The position numbers were made by a program, and so were the translations under genes. From positions 55,813,227 through 55,877,226 of the forward strand of contig OU862917.1 of NCBI GenBank assembly GCA_917880885.1: a stretch of DNA of 64,000 nt. Reading direction: 5' to 3'. Shown here piece by piece: positions 31,111 through 41,520 of the stretch. The first letter of the stretch is position 1. Each line of letters starts with the position of its first letter. Source of the DNA: Limnephilus marmoratus (Eukaryota > Arthropoda > Insecta > Trichoptera > Limnephilidae). The notes below the pieces were generated by a model that was given only the letters and a program-made list of their open reading frames with translations, did not search any database and was not told the origin of the DNA.

Positions 31111-32491
31111 AAGAAGATTAACGGCGCCTTATACGCCTCAACAAAATGGGATTGCAGAGAGGAAAAACCGTACTCTAGTCGAGATGGCGCGCTGTATGAT
31201 GCGACAAGCAGGAAGCCCTCCTTCTTTTTGGGCGGAAGCAGTGAATACTGCTAATTATGTGAGAAGTAGTTGCCCAACTACAGCTTTAAGTGGCAATATA
31301 CCATATACACTATGGAATGGGAAGAAGCCTACAGTAATCTACATGCACGTGTTTGGATCTAAAGCATATTATAAAGATAAAGGACCTCAAAAAGGCAAGT
31401 TTGATTCAAGGTCACAATTAGGAGTTTTTGTGGGCTATGATACTCAATCTAAAGCTTATAGAATACATGACCCTAAGACGAGAAAAATCGTTGTAACTCG
31501 AGATGTAAAATTCATAAATGAAACGGCATTCAAGGATGAGTACAAAGAAATACTTGATGAAGAAGAAGATACTGACCATGAACAAATAAATATAGAATTA
31601 AATGATCCAACCACAAATGATGAAATGAGAGAAAACAGTAGAACGCCTGTAATAGAAGCAGGTGAAAGTAGAGAAACTGGTCTGTTACAAAGAAAAAGAA
31701 AATCAACAGTCTCATGGGAACGATTAATAGGACCATCAAAAAGAGGACGAGGAAGACCACGTATGATACGTTCCGGTTCAGTGGGAAGACCGCGAAAGGA
31801 GCACAATTTAGTAAGAGATAATACTGAAAGTGAAAATGAATCAGATATTGAAGAGACTAATGTGCACATGATAGCTGGGATAACTATTGTAGAACCGATT
31901 ACATGGCACGAAATAGAAAAGAGTAATGATGTTGATGCATGGAAAGGAGCCATGGAGGACGAGTATTTAGCACAAATAAAGAATAAGACATGGGAAATAG
32001 TTACATGGCCAAAACAACGAAAAGTGATCGGAAATCGATTTGTATTTAGCACTAAAACTACTGGGAAGAAAGTACGTCTCATCGCAAAAGGTTGTTCGCA
32101 ACAGCCAAGGGAGGATTTCCATGAGACATCGTCTCCGGTCGTGAGATCTTCATCAATAAGACTGATAGCTGCTGTATCAGCCGAGTTAGGATTAAATATC
32201 CATCAAATGGATGTAGTAACTGCATACCTGAACGGTACACTTGATGAAGAGGTTTACATGGAAGTGCCGGATTACCTAAGCGATGTTTTGAATAGATTAC
32301 TCGCAAACCAAAAGATTGGTTCCCAAAGAAAAGTTATTAAAGATAAGAATCTAATTGAAACAGCTAAACGCTGGGACAAAGCATTGAGTGAATGTAGTGA
32401 TAGTGTGTGTGTTTTAAAGAAATCTCTGTATGGTTTGCGTCAGTCAGGGTTACAGTGGTATAAAGAATTAGTGAGAACGCTGATGAAATAG
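31103..32491 (+). pseudogene. Copia integrase C-terminus and RT first half
   Basis: Continues after the A8 frameshift with TPQQNGIAERKNRT, which carries the third integrase catalytic residue, then FWAEAVNTANYVRS. The GKFDSRSQLGVFVGYD region and a charged linker follow. RT begins with WKGAMEDEYLAQIKNKTWE and includes QMDVVTAYLNGTLDEEVYME and LKKSLYGLRQSGLQWY. A one-base deletion near 32485 ends the frame before the catalytic YVDD. Confidence 0.9.
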
Positions 32492-33522
32492 GTTTTGAAG
32501 CGTTAGCACAAGATCCGTGTGTATTCATAACACAGAAAGGTGAGCGACTGATGTTGATTGCTATTTATGTTGATGACATTATTTTGGCAGGAAATGATGA
32601 TGTATGGATGAAAAATATAAAGAAACAGTTATCAAGTGAGTTTGAAATGAAAGATTTAGGAAAGATAAGTAATTGTTTGGGTATTGAATTTAGTCGTGAT
32701 GATGAAAACAGAGTGTTTCTTAATCAAAGGGTTTATATAGAGAACGTGTTAGAACGATTCCATATGAGTGAGTGTAAACCTGCAGTGACGCCTCTAGATG
32801 TTAATGTGAAATTAGAAAAACCGATAAGTGTGAATGAGGACATAGTGAAACAGTACCCATACCAAAGCTTGATAGGGGCGTTACTTTATCTGGCTGTATC
32901 GACTAGACCAGACATAGCGTTTGCCGTAAATTATTTAAGCCAATTTAATAGTAATTATAGTGTTGAGCACTGGAAGGCGGCTAAACGTATCATGAGATAT
33001 TTAAAAGGTACATCTGACTACGGTTTAGTTTATGAAAGAACTGGGCTGCCTTTGTTCGGTGTGGTCGATGCAGACTGGGGAGCAAATGCCATAGATCGTA
33101 GATCATATTCTGGATATGCATTTATTTTAGCCGGTGCCCCGATCAGTTGGGAGGCACGTAAGCAACGGAGTGTTGCGCTATCGAGTACGGAAGCCGAATA
33201 CATGGCACTATCCGAAGCTTCAAAGGAAGCCATGTATTTACGTGATGTTTTGGGTAACGTTGGTATTGAAAGTGAGTGTGTGACGTTATTCAACGATAAT
33301 CAGGGTGCCATAAAACTTGCTCAGAGTAGAAACTTTCATCCTCGCACAAAACATATCGCAGTGAGACACCACTTTATTCGAGATATGTGCGAACAAGGTG
33401 TAATTGATTTAAAATACTTATGTACTGATGAGATGCCTGCTGATGTTTTGACGAAAGGTTTGAGTGGATCAAAACATCATAATTGTCTGCGTAACCTAGG
33501 TATGATGGATGAGAGTATGTAA
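32488..33522 (+). pseudogene. Copia RT second half and RNase H
   Basis: After the frameshift the protein resumes at GFEALAQDPCVFI; the listed ATG-type start at 32551 is internal. The RT catalytic YVDDI is at about 32566-32580, followed by FEMKDLGKISNCLGIEF. RNase H shows VDADWGANAIDRRSYSGYAF, SSTEAEYMALSEASKEAM and DNQGAIKLAQ, then HPRTKHIAVRHHFIRD. The stop at 33522 is about 40 bp before the 3' LTR. Confidence 0.9.
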
Positions 33523-33563
33523 GAATAGGAATAGGAATACTAGCTCACGACTTCGAGGGGAGG

Positions 33564-33735
33564 TGTTGATAATACGAAGCGACGTGAGCTCCATCTCTAT
33601 CAAATTGTGAGTACTTATAACTGTCAATTGTGTGTCGCGGCTCGAACTCTGAGCAATAAGATTGTCTCCCGATATATTTGATTAATATAAATAAATTCAT
33701 TGCTTTAAAGAACTGTTGTTATTCATAATCCTTCA
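33564..33735 (+). repeat. Copia 3' LTR
   Basis: 172 bp starting TGTTGATAATACG, preceded by a purine-rich tract (CGAGGGGAGG, 33554-33563) that serves as the plus-strand primer. It is followed directly by another GGTTATGGGCCCAG primer-binding site instead of flanking host DNA. Confidence 0.9.
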
Positions 33736-34206
33736 GGTTATGGGCCCAGTAAGTGAAATATCAATTTCGTGAACAATTAGTGGGATTTGCAGTGTTATAA
33801 GCGAGAACAGTTTTTTTGCGTAAACAAAATTATAAAACGGCGCCATCTTGGTAGTGAGCATCGCTAAGGTGACGCGGACTTAGAAGTTACGTTCCGTATT
33901 GTTTTCATCAAACTTGCCTTTTTGAGGTCCTTTATCTTTATAATATGCTTTAGATCCAAACACGTGCATGTAGATTACTGTAGGCTTCTTCCCATTCCAT
34001 AGTGTATATGGTATATTGCCACTTAAAACTATATGGGACAAGCTAAAGTCTATGTATCAGTCGAGTGGACCCGCAAGGAAGGCCTCTTTGTTGAAAAAAT
34101 TGGTTTTGACTCGTATGCAGGAAGAAAGTGACCTACGTAAACACATAGCGGATTTCTTTGATGTTGTCAAAAAACTCAAAGAGATCGGATTGATCGTTAT
34201 TGATGA
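33736..34206 (+). mobile_element. Second copia leader with truncated gag start
   Basis: Nearly identical to 29372-29848, including the antisense integrase fragment and its junctions. Here the gag frame is open across the spot broken upstream, reading TIWDKLKSMYQSSGPARK and on to about residue 70, then it runs into unrelated DNA at 34207. Products of LTR-LTR recombination or a tandem duplication would look like this. Confidence 0.9.
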
Positions 34207-34770
34207 AGCGATGTTATCAGAAAAGATTTGAAACACGGAGGTTACACATGAGTATTATGTATGTTATTACGAATACGAGCAACATTAGAAACACAATAAC
34301 GTGTAAGTGACCTCTATTATTTGATAGTTAGTAAAAGTATTGGTAGCTATACATATCTGAAAGGATAAGCATGAATTATGTTACATTCAATATTATCAAT
34401 GAAAGACTGGTGTTATCGTAATACAAAAATAGTTTATTGAATTTAATCTTCAAATACCAAAACGACATTATTAAATGACTCTTTAGATATTTAACGCGAT
34501 CTTAAGGTGTGTTTGTAATCCTCGAAGAGGAAATAACAACAGTCTAGTTTTATTGCAAGAATAATAAAAATTAAGCTTACGTTATATGGATGCACGATTA
34601 AATAAATTAGTTGAGCGCCAGAGTTTTTAAACTAATAAAACTCAATAGAATAATCTAGTAATTAAATGGTAACCTTTTGAATATATTTATTCATTTATTT
34701 AACGCCCAAAGGACTTTTACATGTTTGGCAGTATCTACAATTAATTCATGACATATGATTTTTAAACAGA
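34207..34770. other. No gene recognised
   Basis: AT-rich sequence after the copia truncation point. No repeat recognised. Confidence 0.6.
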
Positions 34771-35063
34771 CTTTTTTTTACATGAGCTCCACATGTCATC
34801 TTTAGGGATGCTGTGTGGAGGGTTTTTTAAGGAAAGGAAGGAGAGGAGAGTTCTGGAAAGGAAAAGGGTTTAAGGGGTGGGTAGGAATCGTGAGTTCAGT
34901 GTGTCCTGATCATCTGCCTCTAGACAAACCTCACCCCGTGAACCCGGGCACTCCTGCTAAATCACCAAACGTAGCGAATCACTCGGGGTGACCTATGGCA
35001 GAGGTGTTGGTTATCCAATAAAGGTTCCGGGGCGGCGGTACCCATTCCCGCCTCCCAAATTGA
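34771..35063 (-). repeat. Interspersed repeat X, copy with deleted tail hairpin
   Basis: On the minus strand: CAATTTGGGAGGCGGG, AATGGGTACCGCCGCC, CAACACCTCTGCCATAGG, CGCTACGTTTGGTGA, then a C/T-rich block and a tail ATGACATGTGGAGCTCATG with an A8 run. Compared with copy 2, the CCCTGAGG...CCTCAGGG part of the tail is missing. It abuts the 3' side of the LINE fragment at 35161-35992. Confidence 0.8.
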
Positions 35064-35160
35064 TACAGAAATAATAAAATAAAATTAGATAAAAAAGCAC
35101 ACAACTCATAAAAATACAAAAATTCAGCAATTTCATAGGTTTACAAAAATACAGATATGT

Positions 35161-35992
35161 TTAGGGATAGTTTTGGAATAAGTTTTTTACAAGATCAACA
35201 AAATTCGCCAAGTTTATGTTAAATATATCAATATCACCAAAGTACTGATTTTCCATAGTGTAAAATCGTTGTATCGGAGAGTCGGCAATGTAGTTCCGCT
35301 TATGAATGCTACAGTAGAATAGTGTATTTTGTCGTGTAGTTTCTGTCGGTAATCGTAAGTTTATGAGTTGCAGGAGTTCGCAACAGTCAAATTTAGAGTC
35401 AAGTATTTTGAATAAAAATGTTAAGTCGTTTATTTTACGTCTGTCTTCTAGTGTGTGTATTTTTAGAATATTTAATAATAAATTATATCTTCGGGCTTCC
35501 AGTGGGATATTTAATTTAAAATTTATAAAACGCAGAATTTTTTTTTGTATTCGCTCAATGTTATTAATGTGAATGTTGTAAGATGGAGACCAAACTACCG
35601 AGATATATTCCATTAGGCTTCTAACTAGAGATACATATAATAATTTAATGGCTTGTATGGAATTAAAGTTTTTGGTTGTTCTTAATACGAAGCCTAGTGT
35701 TTTCATACCTTTGTTTACAATTTGGTGGATATGATTGGCGAAACTTAGTTTTTCATTCAAAATAATTCCAAGATCTTTCATTTCCGTGACTCTTTCTAAA
35801 GCTGTGTTATTAATGGAATATTCGAATAAAAAAGGATTTTTATTTCTGAAGAAAGTCAAGGTTTTGCACTTAAGAATATATTTAAGAATAAATTATTTTC
35901 AAAGCACCAATCTTTAAACTTATTAATATTTATATGGCATTGATTTATATCAGTTATTTTCTTATATAGGTTATTATCATCAGCAAAGAGCA
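35161..35992 (-). pseudogene. LINE RT C-terminal fragment (CR1/Jockey-like)
   Basis: The fragment begins at the RT catalytic block (LFADDNN near 35970), has a break near 35870, and is then open from 35859 to 35161. Visible: MKDLGIILNEKLSFANHI, LLYVSLVRSLMEYISVVWSP and NIERIQKKILRFI, the conserved post-RT region of many arthropod LINEs. No RNase H. It is 5'-truncated and probably related to the LINE at 51130-63216. Confidence 0.8.
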
Positions 35993-35997
35993 CTGGA

Positions 35998-36185
35998 AGT
36001 TTCCAACCGCATACCCACCCCGGTATAAGTAACTTATGGTTACTCCTTCAGGGCTCTCACAAGGAAGCTATTTTTTTTTATTTGAACGTCTCTACATTTA
36101 ATTTGAACAAAGCTAGACCCCCAATTTCCCCGCATACGGTGTTAACGAGCAGTATGCAAGTGCTTTATATTTACAGGTTAGTAAC
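35998..36185 (+). repeat. Interspersed repeat Y, copy 2
   Basis: GGTATAAGTAACTTATGGTTACTCC, a T-run, GCATACGGTGTTAACGAGCAGTATGCAAGTGCT-type blocks and GGTTAGTAA, in the same order as the complement of 8265-8470. Confidence 0.75.
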
Positions 36186-36319
36186 TAATAAATATAAATA
36201 TATACATTACCTCTTTTATTGGGGAAAATCAGAAGGGAAAATAAAATAATTACATGTAGGCGATATGCCTACTCAAACTGTTTAATGTACATAAATAATA
36301 ACTCAATTTTAACGTTGTT

Positions 36320-36720
36320 GCTGGTAGGGAGCGAGTGTGTCACAGGTACGCCCGGCAGTCCTGTTGAGAAGTGCATGTTTTCAGGAAAGCCAAGCGGGAG
36401 TGTCGGTTTCCGCGCCCCTAAGCCAACTTCCCGGTGATGCATCGACGACACTGATGTGGGTGGCAGAATCAGCGCCGGGTTGTCGGAGGCAGGGCGGAGG
36501 GTCCCCTTACTCGCGCGAGACATCCTTACGACCCGTACCTCCCCCCAGGGGAGGCGCGGGCCATCCATGAGACATCGCTCCGGATCGTACTCACTCCGGT
36601 GTCCACACGCAGGGACGGGGTCACAAGCCACCCCCAATGAAGGGGATAAGGACGAGACACATTATATGGTTCAGTTCTCGTCTCTGTGACATTGCTATAA
36701 AGAAGTGTTCCGCTTCCATG
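36320..36720. other. Unexplained GC-rich block
   Basis: About 400 bp far richer in G+C than the surroundings, with open frames in several phases on both strands, as expected from composition alone. No domain recognised. Possibly the GC-rich leader or body of an unidentified retroelement. Confidence 0.4.
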
Positions 36721-36842
36721 TTACAGGGTATCCAATACCTTGCAGTTACACAAGGATTAGAAAAGGAAAACGATTAAAAAAAACAAAAATAATAACTAAT
36801 AAACCTAAAAAATAACGAAGGAAATTTGGGTGCATTCCATAC

Positions 36843-37452
36843 AAAATTTATAAAACGTGTTTTGCTTGGTGTAACCCTAAGTGACCAGCTCAGGTATGGG
36901 AGCTCCATTGAAGCCAGAGTAAAGCTAGCCTCCCAAAAACAGGGCGTACTGTACAGGGCCCGCAGATACTTTAATAGTACACAACTGCTAACCTTGTACA
37001 AATCACAAGTACGCCCCACGGTTGAATTTGGCAGCCATCTCTGGTCTGGAGCTCCAAAATACCTGAAAAATACCCTCGACTCTGTGCAGAAACGGGCGGT
37101 CCGTTTGATAGATTCTCCCATCTTAACAGACGGATTGCAATCTTTAGAGCACAGGCGTCGGGTGGGAATGCTATCCTTGTTCTACCGGTATTACAATGGA
37201 AGATGCTCCGAGGAACTAGCATCATTGATCCCTTCGGCACCGGTGCATAGTCGGGAAACACGCCTAACGCGTGCCCAACATTTGTACACGGTTGACATTT
37301 GTCACATGAGAACGGGTCGTTTCTTCGACTCGTTCTTGTGTTCAACAGCTCGGCTGTGGAATGATTTGCCGGCCTCTGTGTTTCCTCCTTCCAACAACAT
37401 GGGTCTCTTCAAGACCAATGTTCATTCCTTCCTCTCCTCCCAGATGACATAG
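36843..37452 (+). pseudogene. LINE RT C-terminus
   Basis: About 200 residues, open, 5'-truncated. LGVTLSDQLRYGSSI, YKSQVRPTVEFGSHLWSG, LDSVQKRAVRLID, HRRRVGMLSLFYRYYNGRCS, TARLWNDLPASVFPP and MGLFKTNVHSFL are the conserved tail of a widespread arthropod LINE group. The first few residues of the open frame come from the satellite. Catalytic residues are absent. Confidence 0.85.
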
Positions 37453-37518
37453 GCCCTGAGGGAAATTATTTTCCTCAGGGCCTCCTGTGTGGAGTTAATG
37501 TAAAAAAAAAAAAAAAAA
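36843..37518 (+). mobile_element. 5'-truncated LINE inside the satellite array
   Basis: Insert between CATTCCATAC(A) and TACATGAAACC, two halves that are continuous in other array units, so the boundaries are clear. It carries the end of an RT ORF, a 3' UTR of about 65 bp with a CCCTGAGG/CCTCAGGG hairpin, and a 17-base A tail (37502-37518). The 3' end is shared with repeat X. Confidence 0.85.
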
Positions 37519-38707
37519 TACATGAAACCGGTTTTTCAAATTTTGATAAGCCAGGTGGGACCAATAACACGCGTTTACTGCCTCACGAAACCGGAAGCAT
37601 TGGAAATGCTCCTCTTCCCATTACAGGAAGTAAAGCCAGGTGGGACCAATAACACGTGTTTACTGCCTCACGGAACCGGAAGCATTGGAAATGCTCCTCT
37701 TCCCATTACAGGAAGTAAAGCCAAATAATAACTAATAAACCTAAATAACAAATAATAACTAATAAACCTAAAGAATAACGAAGGAAATTTGGGTGCATTC
37801 CATACATGAAACCGGTTTTTCAAATTTTGATAAGCCAGGTGGGACCAATAACATGTGTTTACTGCCTCACGAACCCGGGAGCATTGGAAATGCTCCTCTT
37901 CCCATTACAGGAAGTAAAGCCAGGTGAGACCAATAACACGTGTTTACTGCTTCACGGAACCGGAAGCATTGGAAATGCTCCTATTCCCATTATAGGAAGT
38001 AACAAATAATAACTAATAAACCTAAAAAATAACGAAGGAAATTTGGGTGCATTCCATACATGAAACCGGTTTTTCAAATTTTGATAAGCCAGGTGGGACC
38101 AACAACATGTGTTTACTGCCTCACGAACCCGGAAGCATTGGAAATGCTCCTCTTCACATTATAGGAAGTAACAACATACATATTTAATAATAATAAGAAA
38201 AAAGTTGGTTGCATGCCACACGTGAAACTGGCTTTGGATTTTTGGGGAGATAAGTAAAGGATCCGAGGTAACGGTTTTTACGGCATGCCATTAACGGAAT
38301 GCTTAAGTGTCAATGAAAACCTATTTCAAGTGTGGTATAGCTAAAGTGTACGAAAGAATTTTACATAGTGCATCAGAGGTCATTGAACCTTATGCTAGTG
38401 CGAGACAAAATACTGTTTTAATTCAAATACTCGATACGTAAGTACCTACGGTAAAAACGTAAAATTTTTGCTCCACAAAATTAATAGTTAATAAACAACT
38501 TAAGAACGCATTGTAGTGATTTTTATATACACAAACAACGTTTTAAAGAAACACTGTGTAATAAGTGACAGTTATTATATTAATTGTGCAAGTGCAATTA
38601 GTTACAAGTTGTAATACCTACACTCAAATTTGTCAAAGCGTGAAGTGAATCGCCATATTGCGCGTAACGTGACCGCCTGATTAAATATTAAGTAAACAGG
38701 GGTAACA

Positions 38708-38817
38708 ATGGATTCGCTGACCTACACCGACCAGGCGAAGAACGTGGTAAATTTGCTCACGAAAATGGTAACTGACCCAAATAACAAATTTACAAAAGAA
38801 CAACTTGCCAAAATTTT
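38708..38817 (+). pseudogene. LINE ORF1 (Gag-like), 5' part before insertion
   Basis: Begins MDSLTYTDQAKNVVNLL at the ATG at 38708 and runs in frame to the TSD CCAAAATTTT (38808-38817). Beyond that the frame reads into the foldback element and stops at 38857. The other part resumes after the second TSD copy at 40126. Confidence 0.75.
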
Positions 38818-40125
38818 GGCTAAAGTTCGGTTTATGGGCGAAATTCCTAAAAAATAAAACTAGTTATTTTTATACTAATTTTGGGTCGGGGAATCCGAAT
38901 CTGAAAGAATTAGGTGGGGGCAAGCAATATTAACTGAATTACACGACTTTAAAATTTTCAATTCATACCCAGTTCACAGGCCATTTTGACGTTTTTGAAT
39001 GTCATAGAAAAAAACCAAAGATATTTTATGTTCAAACACACAAAATTAAGTGTTGCCAAGCACAAGCCACAAGCAATAATATCAATAACGTAAAAAAACG
39101 TGTTTATAATTTCAGTAATTATTTTTTATAAATTTTATTCACTTTTGTATCACAAACCATGTTACACAAACCTAGCGTAGCCGCTAAACTACTTGAAAAC
39201 TGGGATGTTTTTTTGCCGTGACGCGAGTAGGCGCTACGAAGGGGGCACTTTCTTTTCTATCACAAACCATGTTACACTAACCTAGCGTAGCCGCTAAACT
39301 ACTTGAAAACTGGGATGTTTTTTTGCCGTGACGCGAGTAGGCCCTACGAAGGGGCACTTTCTTTTCTATCACAAACCATGTTACACAAACCTAGCGTAGC
39401 CGCTAAACTACTTGAAAACTGGGATGTTTTTTTGCCGTGACGCGAGTAGGCGCTACGAAGGGGGCACTTTCTTTTCTATCACAAACCATGTTACACAAAC
39501 CTAGCGTAGCCGCTAAACTACTTGAAAACTGGGATGTTTTTTTGCCGTGACGCGAGTAGGCGCTACGAAGGGGGCACTTTCTTTTCTATCACAAACCATG
39601 TTACACAAACCTAGCGTAGCCGCTAAACTACTTGAAAACTGGGATGTTTTTTTGCCGTGACGCGAGTAGGCGCTACGAAGGGGGCACTTTCTTTTCTATC
39701 ACAAACCATGTTCTACTCTGGAGTTTTACCGCTTAGCTGGGCTCTTATATGATCCGCGTATCCGACAGGAACCCTTCGAAACAAGCGAGTTTGACAAGGA
39801 TTCAACGGATGAAGAAGACTTGGTCGATTTATAAGGTATGTTTTTCTGCTGTTATCTATTCACATTGATTCATATGGAAGTATCGTGTCTGAAAGTTTTA
39901 CGTTGTGGATATTATTGCTTATGACAACACTTAATTTTGTGTGGTTGAACATAAAATATTTTTGGTTTTTTCTATGACATTCAAAAACATCAAAATGGCC
40001 TGTGAACTGGGTTAATATTGCTTGCCCCCACCTAATTCTTTCAGATTAGGATTCCCCGACCCAAAATTAGTATAAAAATAAGTAGTTTTATTTTTTAGGA
40101 ATTTCGCCCATAAACCGAATTTTTT
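38818..40125. mobile_element. Long-TIR foldback element (MULE-like) in a LINE ORF1
   Basis: Flanked by CCAAAATTTT at 38808-38817 and 40126-40135. Inverted arms of about 240 bp (about 38825-39075 and 39893-40120) share TTCGGTTTATGGGCG, TTTTGGGTCGGGGAATCC, GAATTAGGTGGGGGCAAGC, CACAGGCCATTTTGA and ACAAAATTAAGTGTTG. A 9-10 bp TSD with long TIRs suggests a Mutator-like element. The outermost bases of the two ends do not match well. No transposase. The centre holds a 110-bp minisatellite. Confidence 0.75.
39151..39709. repeat. Five-copy 110-bp minisatellite
   Basis: Copies start at 39151, 39261, 39370, 39480 and 39590 with a partial sixth at 39700. They are nearly identical (one base missing and a C-for-G change in copy 2, plus one A/T change). 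Each contains CACAAACCATGTTACAC, CTAGCGTAGCCGCTAAACTA and TGCCGTGACGCGAGTAGG. There are no unique spacers, so it is not a CRISPR array. It lies within the foldback element. Confidence 0.95.
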
Positions 40126-41062
40126 CCAAAATTTTTCCCAAAACAAATGAAATACTGGAAACAATAACTGAAATGGCTGTTAAAATGGCATCGCTCGAGG
40201 GTGAATTAACTGCCCTGAAAAGTAAACCGCATCATCCCCAACCATGGCAAAACACTAAAAATAATGATATTGAAAAACAAAAAGCCATTAAAAACAAGTA
40301 CTGCATCTTAATCACTCCAAAAAATAATGAAACATCCACGGAAACACAGAAAAAAATTCAAAAATACATCAAAAGTAGCGAACTAGGAATACACATCGAA
40401 GGTATTAAAAAAATCTCCCGCAATAGGATCATAATCGAATGTGCAAAAAAAGATGACGCGACAAAATTACAAACAGTATTCTCAAAAGACATCCAGGATA
40501 TTGAAAGCAAAGAGCTAACAAAAAAAAACCGACGATGATTTTCAAAGGAATTAAAGAAGATTTTACTGATGACGGCATAGAACAAAATGAAGACATCAAA
40601 ATCCTAACACAGGAAATGGATAAAAAAAATATATTCAATGTAAAGGCGATAATAAAAAATAAATATTATGATACCGCAAACTATACCTATAGTCGAAGTA
40701 GACAAGACGACCAGGAATATTCTATTAAACAAAGAAAAAATAAAAATCGGTTACCAACGTATTACCGTTGACGACGCAAGTCCAAAGTCCAAAGTCCAAT
40801 GTTACTACTGCTTACGTTTCGGACACAGTACTCGTACCTGCAAACAGAAGGAGAAAAATGAGTCACCGACCTGCTCGCACTGCGGACTAGCCCACCAACA
40901 TAAGGACTGCGTAAATATTGCAACCTCGCCAAACTGTTCCAACTGCATCGATCAAAATAATAGATTTAAACTGTTGTTCCTGTCAATCATAATGCGAACG
41001 ATAAAACTAACTGTAAATATTACAAAAAAATGCTCGCATTTGCGCTACAAAAAATTGACTAC
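40126..41062 (+). pseudogene. LINE ORF1 (Gag-like), 3' part with zinc knuckles
   Basis: In frame with the 5' part across the TSD. A helical region (ETITEMAVKMASLEGELTALK) is followed by an RRM-like part (NKYCILITPKNNETS...IIIECAKKDDATKLQ), one frame change near 40530-40680, then the zinc knuckles CYYCLRFGHSTRTC, CSHCGLAHQHKDC and CSNC. A last frame change near 40965 leads to an end near 41060. No endonuclease or RT follows. Confidence 0.75.
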
Positions 41063-41520
41063 TAGATATTTCTTTAAAAGTATTTCATGTCCTTTCTCAA
41101 TATCTTATCTACTCATATGTAAAAATGTTTATCTCCTGAGCGCATCAAAACCTAAGCATTTTATATTATATTCTCTTCATAATCTGTATATCTCTCAGTC
41201 TACAAACAATAAAATCTTAATCTTAATTGTAAATATGTGTGTTAATAAGTCACCAGTTTTAGGTTAGAATCTATATGTCTTAGTCATAAGTCACTAGCTA
41301 TAAGTCTTAGAGCTAAGTCACTAGTTATAATTGTAAATCTTAGTTGTAAGCCAGTAATATAAGTAGCTATAAGTCTTAGATGTAAGTCACTAGTTGTAAT
41401 TGTAAATCTTAGTTATAAGCCAGTAATATTAATTCTTTTATATATTTATTTGTACAGCGCCCTTGAGGTGATTTTTCACGAAAACGGCGCTATATAAATT
41501 AGCCAATTATTTTTTTTTTA
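41063..41520 (+). mobile_element. 3' region of the gag-only LINE derivative
   Basis: Instead of an ORF2 there is noncoding DNA, then about three imperfect units of roughly 60 bp (TAAGTCTTAG, GTAAGTCACTAGTTGTAATT, GTAAATCTTAGTTATAAGCC), and a LINE-like end containing a GCGCC...GGCGC hairpin (41457-41491) and a T-rich tail. The element may be internally deleted or naturally gag-only. Confidence 0.5.

Larger units (their letters stand above)
29198..33735 (+). mobile_element. Ty1/copia LTR retrotransposon, rearranged and frameshifted
   Basis: 5' LTR 29198-29371, primer-binding site, leader with an antisense pol fragment, gag-pol in three frames, polypurine tract and 3' LTR 33564-33735. The domain order protease, integrase, RT, RNase H is diagnostic of Ty1/copia (Pseudoviridae-type). 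The front of gag is missing. It is followed directly by a second leader and gag start (33736-34206), so the locus is a tandem LTR arrangement rather than a simple insertion. Confidence 0.9.
36783..38225. repeat. Satellite-like array (about 250-bp units), split by a LINE
   Basis: The units begin AATAATAACTAATAAACC, continue with GAAGGAAATTTGGGTGCATTC and ATGAAACCGGTTTTTC, and then hold one or two 86-bp sub-repeats (GGTGGGACCAATAACACGTG, GGAAGCATTGGAAATGCTCC, CCCATTACAGGAAGTA). Unit starts are near 36785, 37745 and 38004. The first unit is interrupted at 36843-37518 by a LINE. The last unit diverges after 38175. Confidence 0.85.

Noticed and set aside
36269..36637. Protein-coding ORF on the minus strand in the GC-rich block
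   Set aside because: Open frames exist in several phases on both strands, as expected from composition. No domain or conserved motif is recognisable.
38318..38441. Possible host exon ending in a GTAAGT donor site
   Set aside because: About 40 open codons before GTAAGT, but a weak acceptor, no partner exon and a position in the likely leader of the gag-only LINE make it unsupported.
39151..39709. CRISPR-like array
   Set aside because: The 110-bp units are contiguous, with no unique spacers between short repeats. It is a minisatellite in eukaryotic DNA.
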